A stretch of 64,000 nt of DNA from Pyrenula massariospora. Its lineage: Eukaryota > Ascomycota > Eurotiomycetes > Pyrenulales > Pyrenulaceae. Under the pieces are notes generated by a model, which saw only the letters and a list, made by a program, of their open reading frames with translations, searched no databases and was not told the origin of the DNA. Shown piece by piece: positions 37,125 through 48,067 of the stretch. Position numbers and translations under genes: made by a program. The stretch's first letter is position 1. Each line of letters opens with the position of its first letter. Location of the stretch: positions 1,612,001 to 1,676,000 of the forward strand of contig JAGFMI010000002.1 in the NCBI GenBank assembly GCA_021030905.1, given 5' to 3'.

Positions 37125-39098
37125 ATGTCGTATGCGCTCGACACAACTATGCTTTGCAATATATGCAGAGCTATACTCCAAAGCCGGGACAATATGGATG
37201 GTCACCATCATCCAGACCTTACGTCTTTCATGAAAGCTGCTGCAGATGGTTGCTACATATGCGAACCGCTGCTTCAATATGTTCTCAAAAGGACCGGATC
37301 CCTTGAACAGTGTATGACAGAGCCTTTTGGGTACTATGTGTTCAGTGGTGACAACATATATCGTTTCATGATCGTCATGCATGTGGGAACAAAAGTGAGA
37401 CCATTTAATCTTGTGAGGAATTTCCACGTTATACCACAGTCATTACTTTCGGTGGATTTAAGTATCAGGAAAAGAAAGTCGGTCATTCCAGTCCCTGCTG
37501 CCAAATCAACTGCTCAGAAATGGATGAGTGACTGCTTGAACAAACATGAGCGGTGTCAGATGAATGGACAGCCAAGTTCTTACCCTACGCGACTGCTTGA
37601 ATTGAAGGAAGATACTATGCGTGTCATATCGTCAGCAGAGTTGAACCCTTCTGGCCCTTACGCTGCTCTGAGCTACTGCTGGGGCCGAAAACCCAATTTC
37701 ATCCGTCTTACAGCGTCAAATATGCAGCAACTTCATTCTGGAATCCCCTATTCTGACCTGCCAATCGCATTCCAGGAAGCCGTTGTCTTTGTCAAATGCC
37801 TCTCCCTCCACTATCTCTGGATTGATTCTTTATGCATTATTCAATCCGGCCCCGGCAGCATCGAAGACTGGCAGTCTGAGGCTCCTAAGATGCAGGACAT
37901 ATATTCTAAATGCATCATCAACATTTCCCTTAGCCGAGCCAGAAATCCAAATGAAAGTTGTTTATTAAGTGAATGCGGCCTAGACATAAGTCGTCCATTC
38001 AAAGTTGAAGCAACAGGGATCGCAGTTGAAGCAATAGGGATGCCTGTCGAGAAGCCTGGAGACTCCACATGTTTCGTCATATCTGAGGACTACTGTCGCC
38101 AAGTGCTCTACGAGCAGCCTCTTGGCTTCCGCGCATGGGTTCTTCAAGAACGAATCCTTGCACCCCGGGTCCTTAGCTTTGGCTCAGGAGAGTTCTTCTG
38201 GAATTGTATCCAGCTTCCTGTTGCTTGCGAATCATTCCCATGTGGCCTTCCCGGGTTCCTAGGTCATAACCCTGATACACTTACATCACTATGTCTTGAA
38301 ATGTCTCGTGTGATGACAATCCCGGATGCATCCGATAATGAGACTTTTGAACGGTTCTGGGACAAGATCTTGCGCGAGTACATCAATTGCGATCTTACGC
38401 ATCCCGAGACTGACAAGTTAGTGGCATTGTCAGCTATTGTGAGTCGCGTGGCTGACGCAATGAGAGACGTGTACGTCGCTGGCCATTTCTGGAAAACACT
38501 GCCAAACACGCTGAACTGGTGTGTGAGAAGAAGATTTTTTGACGAACGTCAATGTTGTATGGAGCTTGCGCGAAGAATCAAAGAACCGAGGAACATAGAT
38601 GGCGATCATGGGCTGGTCAAGACTCCAAGCTGGAGCTGGGCTTCGATGCATGGGGCAATGTCTTTGGAGCATTGTACTACTTATTGGGAGCATAAATGGT
38701 TAGCGCATGCGGATTCGTGGAGATATGTTCTAGTCAATAGAACAGACTCCGAACAGATCCTGTCTGCAAGTTTGAAACTTCAAGCGTACTATGCAGAGAT
38801 AGAAGTTCAGCAGGGACGATTTATCAAGTATGGCGCATCCGGTGAAGTGAACTATAACTTTTGTCCATGGGATGTCAGCATGGATGATCCTGACGATATG
38901 CTAGCTGATGGAGAAAGGTATTCAATCATTGCATTAGTTTTCAGACCTGTATGCGACTACTTGGAAGGGTTGATTCTGAGAAGATTACAGGTAGATGGGT
39001 TATATGAAAGAGTAGGCCATTATGAAAGGAAGATTCAGTTCCCTAAGGATCTTGAAGATTTGTTTGGACTAGAAAAAAAGACGATTGAGCTTGTTTGA
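37125..39098 (+). CDS. HET domain protein (heterokaryon incompatibility), single exon
   Basis: One uninterrupted frame of 657 residues. The N-terminus has cysteine pairs (CNIC, CYIC) common before HET domains. The HET core shows YAALSYCWGRKP (179-190), LPIAFQEAVVFVK, YLWIDSLCIIQ (230-240), WQSEAPKMQDIYSKCIINIS, and FRAWVLQERILAPRVLSF. The C-terminal part, with TPSWSWAS, is the usual poorly conserved tail. HET proteins trigger programmed cell death on non-self recognition during hyphal fusion. Here no STAND/NACHT partner gene was found next to it. The gene is intact, and a short duplicated peptide (VEATGIAVEAIGMPVE) lies in the middle. The fusion gene at 1110-4918 is its only HET relative in the window, and the two are not close copies. 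Confidence 0.95.
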   Translation: MSYALDTTMLCNICRAILQSRDNMDGHHHPDLTSFMKAAADGCYICEPLLQYVLKRTGSLEQCMTEPFGYYVFSGDNIYRFMIVMHVGTKVRPFNLVRNFHVIPQSLLSVDLSIRKRKSVIPVPAAKSTAQKWMSDCLNKHERCQMNGQPSSYPTRLLELKEDTMRVISSAELNPSGPYAALSYCWGRKPNFIRLTASNMQQLHSGIPYSDLPIAFQEAVVFVKCLSLHYLWIDSLCIIQSGPGSIEDWQSEAPKMQDIYSKCIINISLSRARNPNESCLLSECGLDISRPFKVEATGIAVEAIGMPVEKPGDSTCFVISEDYCRQVLYEQPLGFRAWVLQERILAPRVLSFGSGEFFWNCIQLPVACESFPCGLPGFLGHNPDTLTSLCLEMSRVMTIPDASDNETFERFWDKILREYINCDLTHPETDKLVALSAIVSRVADAMRDVYVAGHFWKTLPNTLNWCVRRRFFDERQCCMELARRIKEPRNIDGDHGLVKTPSWSWASMHGAMSLEHCTTYWEHKWLAHADSWRYVLVNRTDSEQILSASLKLQAYYAEIEVQQGRFIKYGASGEVNYNFCPWDVSMDDPDDMLADGERYSIIALVFRPVCDYLEGLILRRLQVDGLYERVGHYERKIQFPKDLEDLFGLEKKTIELV

Positions 39099-39946
39099 TT
39101 TTCTTTGGTTCCTTGAAAGCGCTTATCTGTTCGATGTTACTGTCTTGAAATCTCAGAATGTCTTACCAATCATTGATGGAATTTCCCAATTCTTCTCATA
39201 AAGTGATTAGTTCACACTGTTTATGAAAGGGACAAGGTGATCAAGGATCAAGTAAGACGAAAATAAGTCGACTGAGTTTCGCGTCCTCTCCAAAAACTAG
39301 CTACTCCCACTACTGCTTTTTTACCCGGTTCAAAAGGAATTATCTATTGTTCGTTCTCTTTTACTACTATCTACACACCTTCAATGCAGCTATTCTTGCT
39401 ATCTACAGACAATTGATGTTCCTTCCCTGCTCAAAGTACATGTCGGCAATGTCTACTCTATGTATGAAGCCCGTATAGAGAAATTTGCGAAGATCTATTT
39501 CCTTCAGCAACGATTGGAGAAATCGGTCATGATCACCAACATCATGGGTCTGAGACCCTGATAACGTATTCATGGCAGTTCGGCCGCGCTGAATCCGTCA
39601 ACGGATGCTAGAATACATTCTTCGAGGTGGAAATCCCAGCTGCATAGTCAGCCGTCGAGTCTGTGCCAGGATAAAGGAGCCTCTACGTCTATTTCATTGA
39701 GAGATTCATATCAAGCAAGATCGCCCAACGTCTTGACCCTTGCCTCATTGAGTCCCCCCCCTTCTCAGATTAAATAGTTAATCAAAATCACGTTCTTTCA
39801 TATGCCCAACACCATCTCGCTCCATACGGATCAACGCGGGCCCTTCACCTTATCGGGACTTGATACTCTCCATGTCCAATCCGACACCATGTCCATCTCT
39901 TCTTCTTCCATTCCCCATATCTCCCCCTATTTCCTACTGCCCTCCT
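39099..39946. other. Convergent 3' spacer
   Basis: This 848-bp spacer lies between the HET gene and the small secreted protein gene, which converge. The last 100 bases (about 39860-39946) are C-rich on the plus strand. No gene was supported. Confidence 0.45.
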
Positions 39947-40398
39947 CTACACCCCCGTCCCCTCACACCCCTGACTAGTAAACGTACTCGTCCCCCCGCT
40001 GACGAACTCCGCGCACGTCCCCGCGCACGTCGGGCTCACCGTGACGGTCGGCGTCGGCTCGCAGCTCGGCGTCGGGCAGGGGAGCTCCTGGAAGAACTCG
40101 AGCGTGATCGAGGCGTGGGGGCAGGTGGTGGGCTGGTTGAAGGGGCAGCTTGCTGTGCGGGAGCGTTAGCGACCGTGTAGTACTGCGGTGGGGGAAAGAA
40201 GAAAAAAAAGGGGGGCGGACAGGGGTACTCGGTGGTGGTCCAAGTGAAGCAGTCAGAGGAGGGGGAGGAGAGGAGTTGGCGGCGGAGAGGGTTGGGGGGT
40301 GGGGTGGGGAGTATGGCGTTGGGGTTGGGGATTGCGAGGGTGGAGGGGAGGGTCAACGTGAGGGTGAGGGTTAGGAGGAGAGAGAGGGAGGAATGCAT
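39947..40398 (-). CDS. Small secreted cysteine-rich protein (eight cysteines), orphan
   Basis: Two exons (40229-40398, 39947-40148) separated by an 80-bp intron with a strong polypyrimidine tract, a CTAAC branch site and an AAG acceptor. They give 123 residues. Exon 1 has a signal peptide (MHSSLSLLLTLTLTLTLPST) and a possible KEX2-like RR site (PNPLRRQLL). Exon 2 carries most cysteines: DCPFNQPTTCPH, LPCPTPSCEP, SPTCAGTCAEF and QGCEGTG. In total there are eight cysteines after the signal, an even number as expected for disulfides. Without splicing, exon 1 runs into a proline/serine/arginine frame, so a naive reading misses the cysteine half. Small secreted cysteine-rich proteins include hydrophobic surface proteins and effectors; nothing here selects one class, and no hydrophobin spacing is seen. 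Confidence 0.6.
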
Positions 40399-41468
40399 GG
40401 TTGGGTTTGGTTGAGTTAATTTGAGGTGTGTAGGAGGTCAGAGAGGTGGCGTGCTCAAGAGAGGATGATTAGAGGGAGAGCAGCATGAAAGAATGGAAAG
40501 TGGAAGATTGGCAGAGGTGACTACAACGGCCTACAGGAAAGAATATCTGGGAGTGAGAATGTCTTATACAAACCACATCCTAAGGTGCTATGACCCCGTA
40601 TTTCTCCCTCCACAACCTTCCTTCTTCCGGTCAACGATCCATAGTACCTCCCTATTAGGAAAATTCCTACCCGGTTCTCGAGCAGAGGGCCCCCAAACGG
40701 GTAAGTGCTCCTTCGTGTACGTATGCAGGGTAGTAGCATAGAAGAGCAACAACGCGGAATATGAAACGAATGATCTAGACGCAGGGAACACTAAGGATAG
40801 AAGACCAACCACGTTCCGTAGCAAATTTAACTTAATACAAAGGTGTCGACTGATCACAAGTGTCGTGCCCGTCCGCACCGGCGTACTCCATCCCCCGAGC
40901 AGCAGTCCCGCATTATTGGCCCGTTTTAAGGCTCTGTAAAGAACCGTTACATTTGCCAAGCAACTGGATGTATGTAGGTTTGCGGAGTATTTTTGGAGCG
41001 TAGTCCAACGAGTTGAAGTGCGAAAAGCTTTGGCGGTGGAGGGATTAAAGTCTCTTTTGGGGAGGTTCGGGGCGGGATGCTAACCAGAAATAGGGGGTCC
41101 GGGGGGCTCGGGCTCGGATAAGTTCTCTGACGCGGGATAGCGAGCCGGTGATACCGTAAGGCCAGGCCATGTCGGTGGAGGGATGGTGAGGCTGACTCTG
41201 TATGAGTGTTGAAATTGGAGAATGGATTGTGGTTGGAAATTCTGGATGCCTGCATGAGCTTCGGGTTCTTCGCAGTATCGTGTGGACGTAATGTACCCGT
41301 CAAGCGTAAGGTCAGCTTTCTTGAAGTCTTTATTTGGTGTCTCATGCCTCTAACGGTAGTCACAGTTCGTTCAGCTGGAAATACGAATGACCAACAGACA
41401 CCCATGGAAGACTGTTGATCCGACTGTGCTCTACCAGACGAGATAGCTCGTAGACTCCTCATGTGTTT
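40399..41468. other. Intergenic region
   Basis: About 1.07 kb between two minus-strand genes: the promoter of the small secreted protein gene and the 3' flank of the alcohol dehydrogenase gene. Overlapping frames on both strands lack support. Confidence 0.4.
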
Positions 41469-42817
41469 TTACATATTGAAGTCCACTACAGCTCTCCCAG
41501 CAATCTCACCCCTTCGCAAAGCCTGGACCGCCTTGTTAAAATCCTTCAGAGCATAGATCTTGGGCTGCAACTTCAACTTGCCCCTTTTCGCAAATTCCAA
41601 AGTTTTATCAACATCACTCATACTCGAGACCAGTGTCCCGCTGAGAGTCCAGTTCCGGAAAACTAATGCCGTGGGCTCGATTTCCATTTTGACAGTTCCT
41701 TTGGGCGGCAAGCCTATGCACATGACCTTTGCTCCTGCCCTCATCCCAAGGTACCCAAGCGCGGTCGAATAGCTCTGCGGTGCAGTAACAAAGACCCCAT
41801 GAGCTCCGACCCCGTCGCAAAGTTCGACGACTTTGGCTGCTACGTTGGGCTCTTTTTTGAAATCGACAAAGGCTTCTGCGCCCATTTCTAGAGCTAACTT
41901 TTCCTTTTCAGCGCCGGTATCGACGGCGATAGGGCGAAGACCCATGGCTGCAGCGAGCTGAATGCCTTGAATGCCAACTCCGCCTCCACCTCCAGGAAAG
42001 ACAGCAAAGTCACCTGGGGAAAGCTTTGCGGTGGATAGGGATGTGTAGATTGTGGAAGCGGAACACATTACCGGGCCAGCAATATGATCTGGAACGCCAT
42101 CAGGGATGATGGTAGTGTAACTCTCGGGTGAGACAAGGTATTGTTTGTACGAGCCTGATAAATTGGCTCAACGACAACTCCCTCAGACCCCAGGGGGCTT
42201 ACTTACCATCACAATGCAGTCCCGCCAGAGCTGCCTTGGCGCAGTAACATTCTTTGTCCCCGCGACACAACTCACAGACACCACAAGTATACGCGATGGG
42301 CTTGAAACCGGCCCGATCCCCGACCTTGAGGTTTTTGACCATGTGTCCTACCTTGACAATTACGCCAGCACCTTCATGACCAGCGCATCGCACGCCGAAA
42401 TGAGACATCGGCGGCACTCCCCAGTCGTTCATCATGAAGTGGATATCTGAGTGACAGATGCCGGTTGCGTTCATTTTGATGAGCACGTCGGTTGGACCTG
42501 GGCGATGATCGATCGTGAGCGCGGAGTTTCAAGCGAGGGCCGGTCCATGCACAAGGGTCGTATTCATTCGGTGCTTTCTGTATTTGGCAAAGACTGCGAA
42601 GGCAGAAAGCAAAAGAGGAAGCCAAACATTCAAAGCCAAGGACGAATGAAACCGAGAAGACACTATCTCAAGCTACAATCTGAGAGCTAAACTTACCAGG
42701 TTCTGGAACAGGCACCTTTTGCACCTCGACGTGGAAGTCTGGACCCTCATTGACGACCACCCCAGCCCAGCATTCGGCTGGAATTTCAAAGCTCGGTGCT
42801 TCAGCGTGGGCAGCCAT
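41469..42817 (-). CDS. Zinc-containing alcohol dehydrogenase
   Basis: Three exons (42697-42817, 42207-42497, 41469-42154) join in frame into 365 residues. The first intron is 199 bp, long for the window. Catalytic zinc ligands are visible in GICHSD (C55) and GHEGAG (H81-E82). The structural zinc loop is CGVCELCRGDKECYC. The dinucleotide fold has PGGGGGVGIQGIQLAAAMG. The C-terminal part (KDFNKAVQALRRGEIAGRAV) is standard. The fold and loops resemble the yeast Adh1 group of NAD-dependent, tetrameric cytosolic enzymes that interconvert alcohols and aldehydes or ketones. The exact substrate is not determined. The start chosen is MAAHAEAPSFEIP, which aligns with family N-termini; an ATG further upstream (42880) would add an arginine-rich piece. 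Confidence 0.9.
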
Positions 42818-43861
42818 ATTCCGAAGGTAAAGTCTAGAAGAGGGCAAGCAATGTCTAGTAGTTGTGAAGAAATAAAGCAAGAGTATTTGGTAGAAGGAAG
42901 ATAAACTTAGGAAAGCTGAAGACTATCAGTCTCCTTAATTTGACATATGTAAAGAACGCCTCTTACGACTACTTTTCAGAGATCGTTCCACCAGGATCCA
43001 AAGGGGGGAAATGGTCGAAGGAGGGGCTCCATGTCAGCATGGCGGGGTTTTACTTCTTGCGTACGACACAAGACTTTATCCCGAGGAACGGAGATGAATA
43101 ATGTCACGTTCTACAGCCGAATCGGACGCTCGGAAGCGAACACAGCTTTTGTGGGGAGGCGCCTGAATAGAGGATATTGCTTTGAATTGACATGCCAATG
43201 CACAGAGCCTGTAGGAAGAAATTCCAATCGTAGCTGTACTTTCTAGGGACGGTAAAGAAAATATGCGCTATGCCTGGCTCAGAAAATTGTTTTGAGCCGC
43301 TAGCCACGCTTCATCGCTCTTCTTCCCTATGAGCACGTCGTGAGAGCGTGCACAAATGATCCTAAGACGTTGGCACTCAAAATCTTTCTCCGCTTGATTC
43401 TCGGAGGTGTTGGAGTCTTTCTTGTTAGACATGTTGATTTCGATGAAGGAATTCTGGAGCTGATCAATGCTTGCAAGTCCCAGGTGAGTGTTGGAGACTC
43501 CTAAAATGGTCGCACTCTCGAACGAAGAGATGCTTGCTGTAGGCGGAAGAAGGGAGACAATATTAGAGGGAAAGCTCTCCCGGACAAGTTAAAAAAACTG
43601 AGTTGGTAGGGTGAACTTGGGAAGGCCATAAAGCGGCGGCGTTTTATCTACGTTCACTTTGACTCGCACGAAGCTCTCGATGTCGAGCACGATTGCCTTT
43701 GGAATGCATGCTTGACAGCGGGAAAGAAAAGCGCATTGATTCAATATTTGCCTATGTACGTAGGCACTTAAAGCCGCCGTGTCTCGAAGAAACGAAGCCC
43801 CTTGCACGCTGCCCCAGCTGCAGACGACACCAACGAAGCTGCATTCTAAACCACACCCTCA
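42818..43861. other. Intergenic region
   Basis: About 1.04 kb. It contains the promoter of the alcohol dehydrogenase gene and the 3' flank of the next orphan gene. Short frames on both strands lack support. Confidence 0.4.
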
Positions 43862-44610
43862 TTACATGGAGATTTTTGAGAACTTCGACGCCATATCATT
43901 GAGCCAAATTCTCTCACTTCGACGGGATTTTCCTCTCGTTTTAGCGAGCTCTTGAGAGCTATAATGAGTCTTCGATACCCTTGATTGATTAGACACCAGG
44001 GATCTAGTCAGCGGTCTTTCCTCCTGGCAACGCTGAATCGTTTCTCCTCTACTCTTCTGAGCTTCCATCCTCGCTTGCTTCCTGTAGCGTCTGCTCTCAC
44101 TTCTCTGCTCACTGCGGCATTCCCGTCCTAGCCTCTCAAGGTCTTTGACGTCCCTCAAGTTTTTGTTATTCTGGAAAGCAAGCGCAAGCCTCCGTATATA
44201 TATCGCCAGCTCAACATCTGCAGAACTCAGCACAACGATAACCAAAATGATAAGGGCTGAAGCGACTGACCAAAACTTCGCGGACATGCTTGCTTGGGGC
44301 CTTGCGGATACAGAGCTTGCTTGTCCTTGCTCTCTTTGTAAGCGGCTCCAGATGCCGAGCCAGGATGATCTTCTCTCAGAGCGGCCAGAATTTGATCGGC
44401 CTTGTGAAGTTTGGTGTCATTCACCACTTTCAAGCCACAAGCGATGAAGATTCGATCTTTGCTCCCGAACACTGTCTCAACGTAATCGGAGTCAGACAAG
44501 TTGATGACACTTTCATCGGTAAGTCGGCAGCTTTTCAGAAGTGCTGACAACTCCTCGTCATCGGGCCTATCAAGCGTCTCGAGACGTATGTCATCGTCGC
44601 TTACAGACAT
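43862..44610 (-). CDS. Orphan charged protein
   Basis: Two frames on the minus strand (44271-44610 and 43862-44217) join through a 53-bp GT..AG intron into 231 residues. The first half is acidic (MSVSDDDIRLETLDRPDDEE) with a patterned piece SLSDSDYVETVFGSKD-like sequence. The second is basic and likely coiled (YIRRLALAFQNNKNLRDVK, KDLERLGRECRSEQRSESRR). An upstream start codon other than ATG would extend it by 18 residues. I recognise no domain. If intron 1 were retained, the second half would gain a hydrophobic stretch (SVASALIILVIVVLSS), so an alternative protein with a membrane segment is possible. Support is limited to the in-frame join and the charge pattern. Confidence 0.4.
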
Positions 44611-45250
44611 TTCCAATTCACAGACGAAAATATCGACCAGTGTATGCTCAACGGCTGCTATCAATACCTCGATAATCAGTAATTTCTTGTGCGGATGACT
44701 TTTCCCATTTGGTGCAAGAATTGAAGCGTACCGTTGATAATGCCAAAGATTTTGGAAATAATGGAATGACTTCTGCTAGAAGTCAACGAGCGTGGAACAT
44801 CAGAGACTAATTTTGAAGATTCAGTGCTCACAAGACTTCATATGTGACCATAACGCTGAGGCGGCCAGGTACGGATAACCTCGTGCGGTGAAGCTTGGAT
44901 GTCAACGGCTGATTCGAGGACAACCAAGCTTCTCTAATTCGACGGATACCTAGGTATCCTTAAACGCATGCTTACCAGTGTTCCGTACCGTAAGTCTAGC
45001 TTCACTACTGACTTTGACGGAGTGATTTCACAATATCGTGTGGAGACACAAGGACTACTCTGGCTTTGAGCAATTCATTGATTCGTTTAAAGAAATTTGT
45101 TTACAACACAGCCTGGTATCATTCAACATTCACACAACTCATTCGTGGCCCTCTCTATACCCAACGAACTCCCTTCCCTCCGATGCCTGCCAAAAACCGT
45201 TCACAACCAAAACATTTCCAAACAGCAACACCAGCAGAAATATCCACCCA
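44611..45250. other. Intergenic region
   Basis: This 640-bp stretch is the promoter of the orphan gene and the 3' flank of NDC80. No gene, RNA or repeat was supported. Confidence 0.45.
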
Positions 45251-47601
45251 TCAACTATCCATCTGAACCTCCGTCTCCACGACCCCCACCTCCCCACCGC
45301 CCTCCATGTCCATCTCCTGCTCCCTCCTCACCTCCTCCTCAACAAAATCCTCCAACCCCCCCAAACCCTCCTGGATCCTCACCTTGAACATCACCACCCC
45401 ATTCAGCAACCCCTCAATCAACCCATGCAACTCCTCCCGCCGCCTCCCCGCCTCCACCACCAGCGACTCATAATCCATCTGCGTCTTCATCTCCTTCTGC
45501 TCCAGCCCCAACATCCCCTCCTCAACATTCTCCTTCATCCTCTTCATCTCCTTCTCCAGCTTCTCAATCGCCGTGCTGCTCTGCGTATGCGTCGTGTTGG
45601 TCGTCTCCTTCAGCCGCTCGTACTCCACCCTCGCGCCGCGTTCCCGGTGCTCCAACGTCTCCACCTCGGACTGCAGCTCGAGCAGATTCTCGTGGATGCT
45701 GTCGAGGATCTCGCGGCGGTTCAGGTCCGACTCCTGCGCCTGTTTGCGCCGCTCGTTGATCTCCTTCCGCAGCGCGAGCAGCGACTGGCGGACCGCGCCA
45801 CGCGCGTCGAGGTTGAGGATGTGCGACGGTGCGTAGCCAGTCTGCGAGTCTTGTAGGAGGCGGTCCGGCTCCGGCGAGCGACGCGACGAGGAGCGCTTGT
45901 GGCCCGTCGAGTTGTTTAGGGAAGAGGAGAAATTAGATTGCGTGTCTGGGATGCCGGAGAGGGTGAGCTCAAAGTTTCTGCCTTTGGCGTGGACGGCGGA
46001 CGAGGGGATGAGGGACATTTGGTAGGCGAGGTTGTTGTAGTGCTTGACGGTTGCTTCGAGGTCGGAAAGTTTCTGGGAGGTGTCTAGTTCTTTCGCGAGT
46101 GTTAGGCGATTCACTTCTTCGAGCGTTGTGGAAGCGTCGTCGAGGGCTTTTTGCAGGCGTTCTCGCTCGGTGTTCATGCGATCTATGTCTTGGATGGTGA
46201 GACCTTGTCGATCGACTTCGGCCTGAAGGCTTGTTCGTTCTGCCTCGGACTTCGTGAGCTCCGATTCAATCTCGGCTAAGTCGTCATTGACATGTTTGAG
46301 CTTTGCCTCGTTTTTCTTGATGCTGCCTGCAACTTGCGCGTTATAGTCCTCGAACTTTTTCTTGTCACTCTCCAGGATTTTGAAGTTTTCGTCCAGCTTT
46401 GCAATGCCAGAATTCGAATTTTCAAGCCTCTCTATCTGCTGTTTGAGGGAGTCGTTTTCCGCTTGTATCATTCTTAACTCTTCCGTGTACTTGGCATTTG
46501 ACTTTTCAAATTCTGCCGCCATTGCTTCTAAATGCGGGACAAGGACATCATCTGCATCGTCTTCAGCATCAGGCGAAACTTGTAACCAGTCCCGGTAAGC
46601 GCCAAATAGAAATCGGAAGACAATTCTGTCTCCGCTCACATCGACACCAGCCTCTGCGCATGCGTCGTCGTATCTACTGCCGCTATAGCCGTCAAGCATC
46701 TGAGCAAGTTGCATCATCCAGTGGAGAAGCCCCAGGAAGGTAGACCAGTTCTGGCCACCCACCGCCGCTATTTGCGACTTTGTAATAGACTTCTCGAATG
46801 GATATCGGAGCTGCTTGAGAATGGGTGGAACTTCGGCATCTATTGATTTCTGGAATCGGTAGCCGGGATCAAGCCGTTTGTAGAGCCACTGAAAGATGTA
46901 ATTGAAATCCTTCTGGGTGGGCGATCTAAGGGTATTTTGGGATAGCGAATGCTTCATCTCGAGTTCGAAGTTGTTATGTGTCAAATAATCGAGCAACTCT
47001 TGTCCGATGCGCGTCTGGAAATTACGGTCTCGTAGAGGTCGTGGATCTCGCGGAACACCGGCTGGCGCAGGAGCTTGAGTGAAGAAAGACTGGTGCGACA
47101 TAGGCCCTGAAGCTGATGGCCGAGAATAGAGACTGCTTCTGCGCTGAACGGAGGCCGAGGCTGGTGTCTGCTGAGAGGAGAACATATTCGGCGCCAGGCT
47201 TTGACGCGCAGTGCTGTTGCTATGAAAGATCGAGTTCGATGCTGAACGTCGCACACTGGGAAGCCCCATTTCCGGGAGATTGTTGCCTGATGAAGATCGC
47301 TGAAAGTTCGGCTGTTGAGGTCTGGAGAGAGATGGATTGACAGATGTTGAGCGCACGTGTTGGGAGGTGTATGGTGGGTTGCGCAGGTCGGTGCTTGAAC
47401 TTGAGCGCTTAATTGCGGATGCTGGCTGGGGAATGCCAGAGTAGTTTGTGATGGGGCCCAAGGTCTGTAGAGTCGTTAGTCACTTTCAAAGCTCAGAGAA
47501 AATAGCAGTTGCGATGTTTGAACGTGGTATAGATTAAAAGAGTCTCATCCTACCTCTCGCGGGCCCCGCCTCACGCTGAACATGCCTGAGGGTTGCGACA
47601 T
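45251..47601 (-). CDS. NDC80: Kinetochore protein Ndc80
   Basis: Two exons (47554-47601, 45251-47464; an 89-bp intron with a CTAAC branch) give 753 residues, the normal fungal length. The first exon is only 16 codons ([16 protein letters not shown]). Residues up to about 145 are a basic, Ser-rich tail that binds microtubules and is the usual Aurora kinase target. The calponin-homology head follows ([77 protein letters not shown]). Long coiled coils from about 320 carry the pairing with Nuf2 and the loop. This is a subunit of the Ndc80 complex that couples kinetochores to spindle microtubules. It is a one-to-one core gene, transcribed divergently from PEX14 at a spacing of 466 bp. The extreme C-terminus is acidic and Gly-rich. 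Confidence 0.97.
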
Positions 47602-48067
47602 TTGCTCACGAGGGCAAGATGCGCGGACAAGTCGAAACAGATGGAAATAATGTTCGAGTCTGTCTGTTATTTGCGTAAACGGCTTGCGACAAGATTGGTT
47701 CTTCGTGAAGTGTGCGGTTGCGCTCTTCAAGCTCGATGTCAATCCTGGGAGCTGCAAGGTTTACGATTCCCAAAACAGTTGGGTTGTAAACAAAGCTAAA
47801 AATTTAGGCGTTCGGAGAAACAAGGAGCCGAAAATACATCCGCGGAGGCGGTTGCAGGAGAGGAGCCGAGGCTCAAGCGATCCCCTGCCTCGTCATTTTC
47901 ATATGCGTAAAGGCCATTGTCGCAATGCAACTTTTGATTGCTACAGCAGCGGGAAGTTGTAAAGGCTAATAGAAAAATTTTCTTTGAAAGTCTCCATACC
48001 GAATCTTCAGTCATATTCTACATGTTCATTAGCCGTTGAGAATTCGCTACTCTTGAGGCTTTCCGCC
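47602..48067. promoter_or_regulatory. Shared divergent promoter of NDC80 and PEX14
   Basis: This 466-bp spacer lies between two start codons facing away from each other, so both promoters must lie within it. No TATA box stands out. No other gene fits here. Confidence 0.7.

Noticed and set aside
45038-45856. 272-codon plus frame opposite the C-terminus of Ndc80
   Set aside because: Proline/leucine-rich mirror frame of the coiled-coil coding region. No start context or domain.
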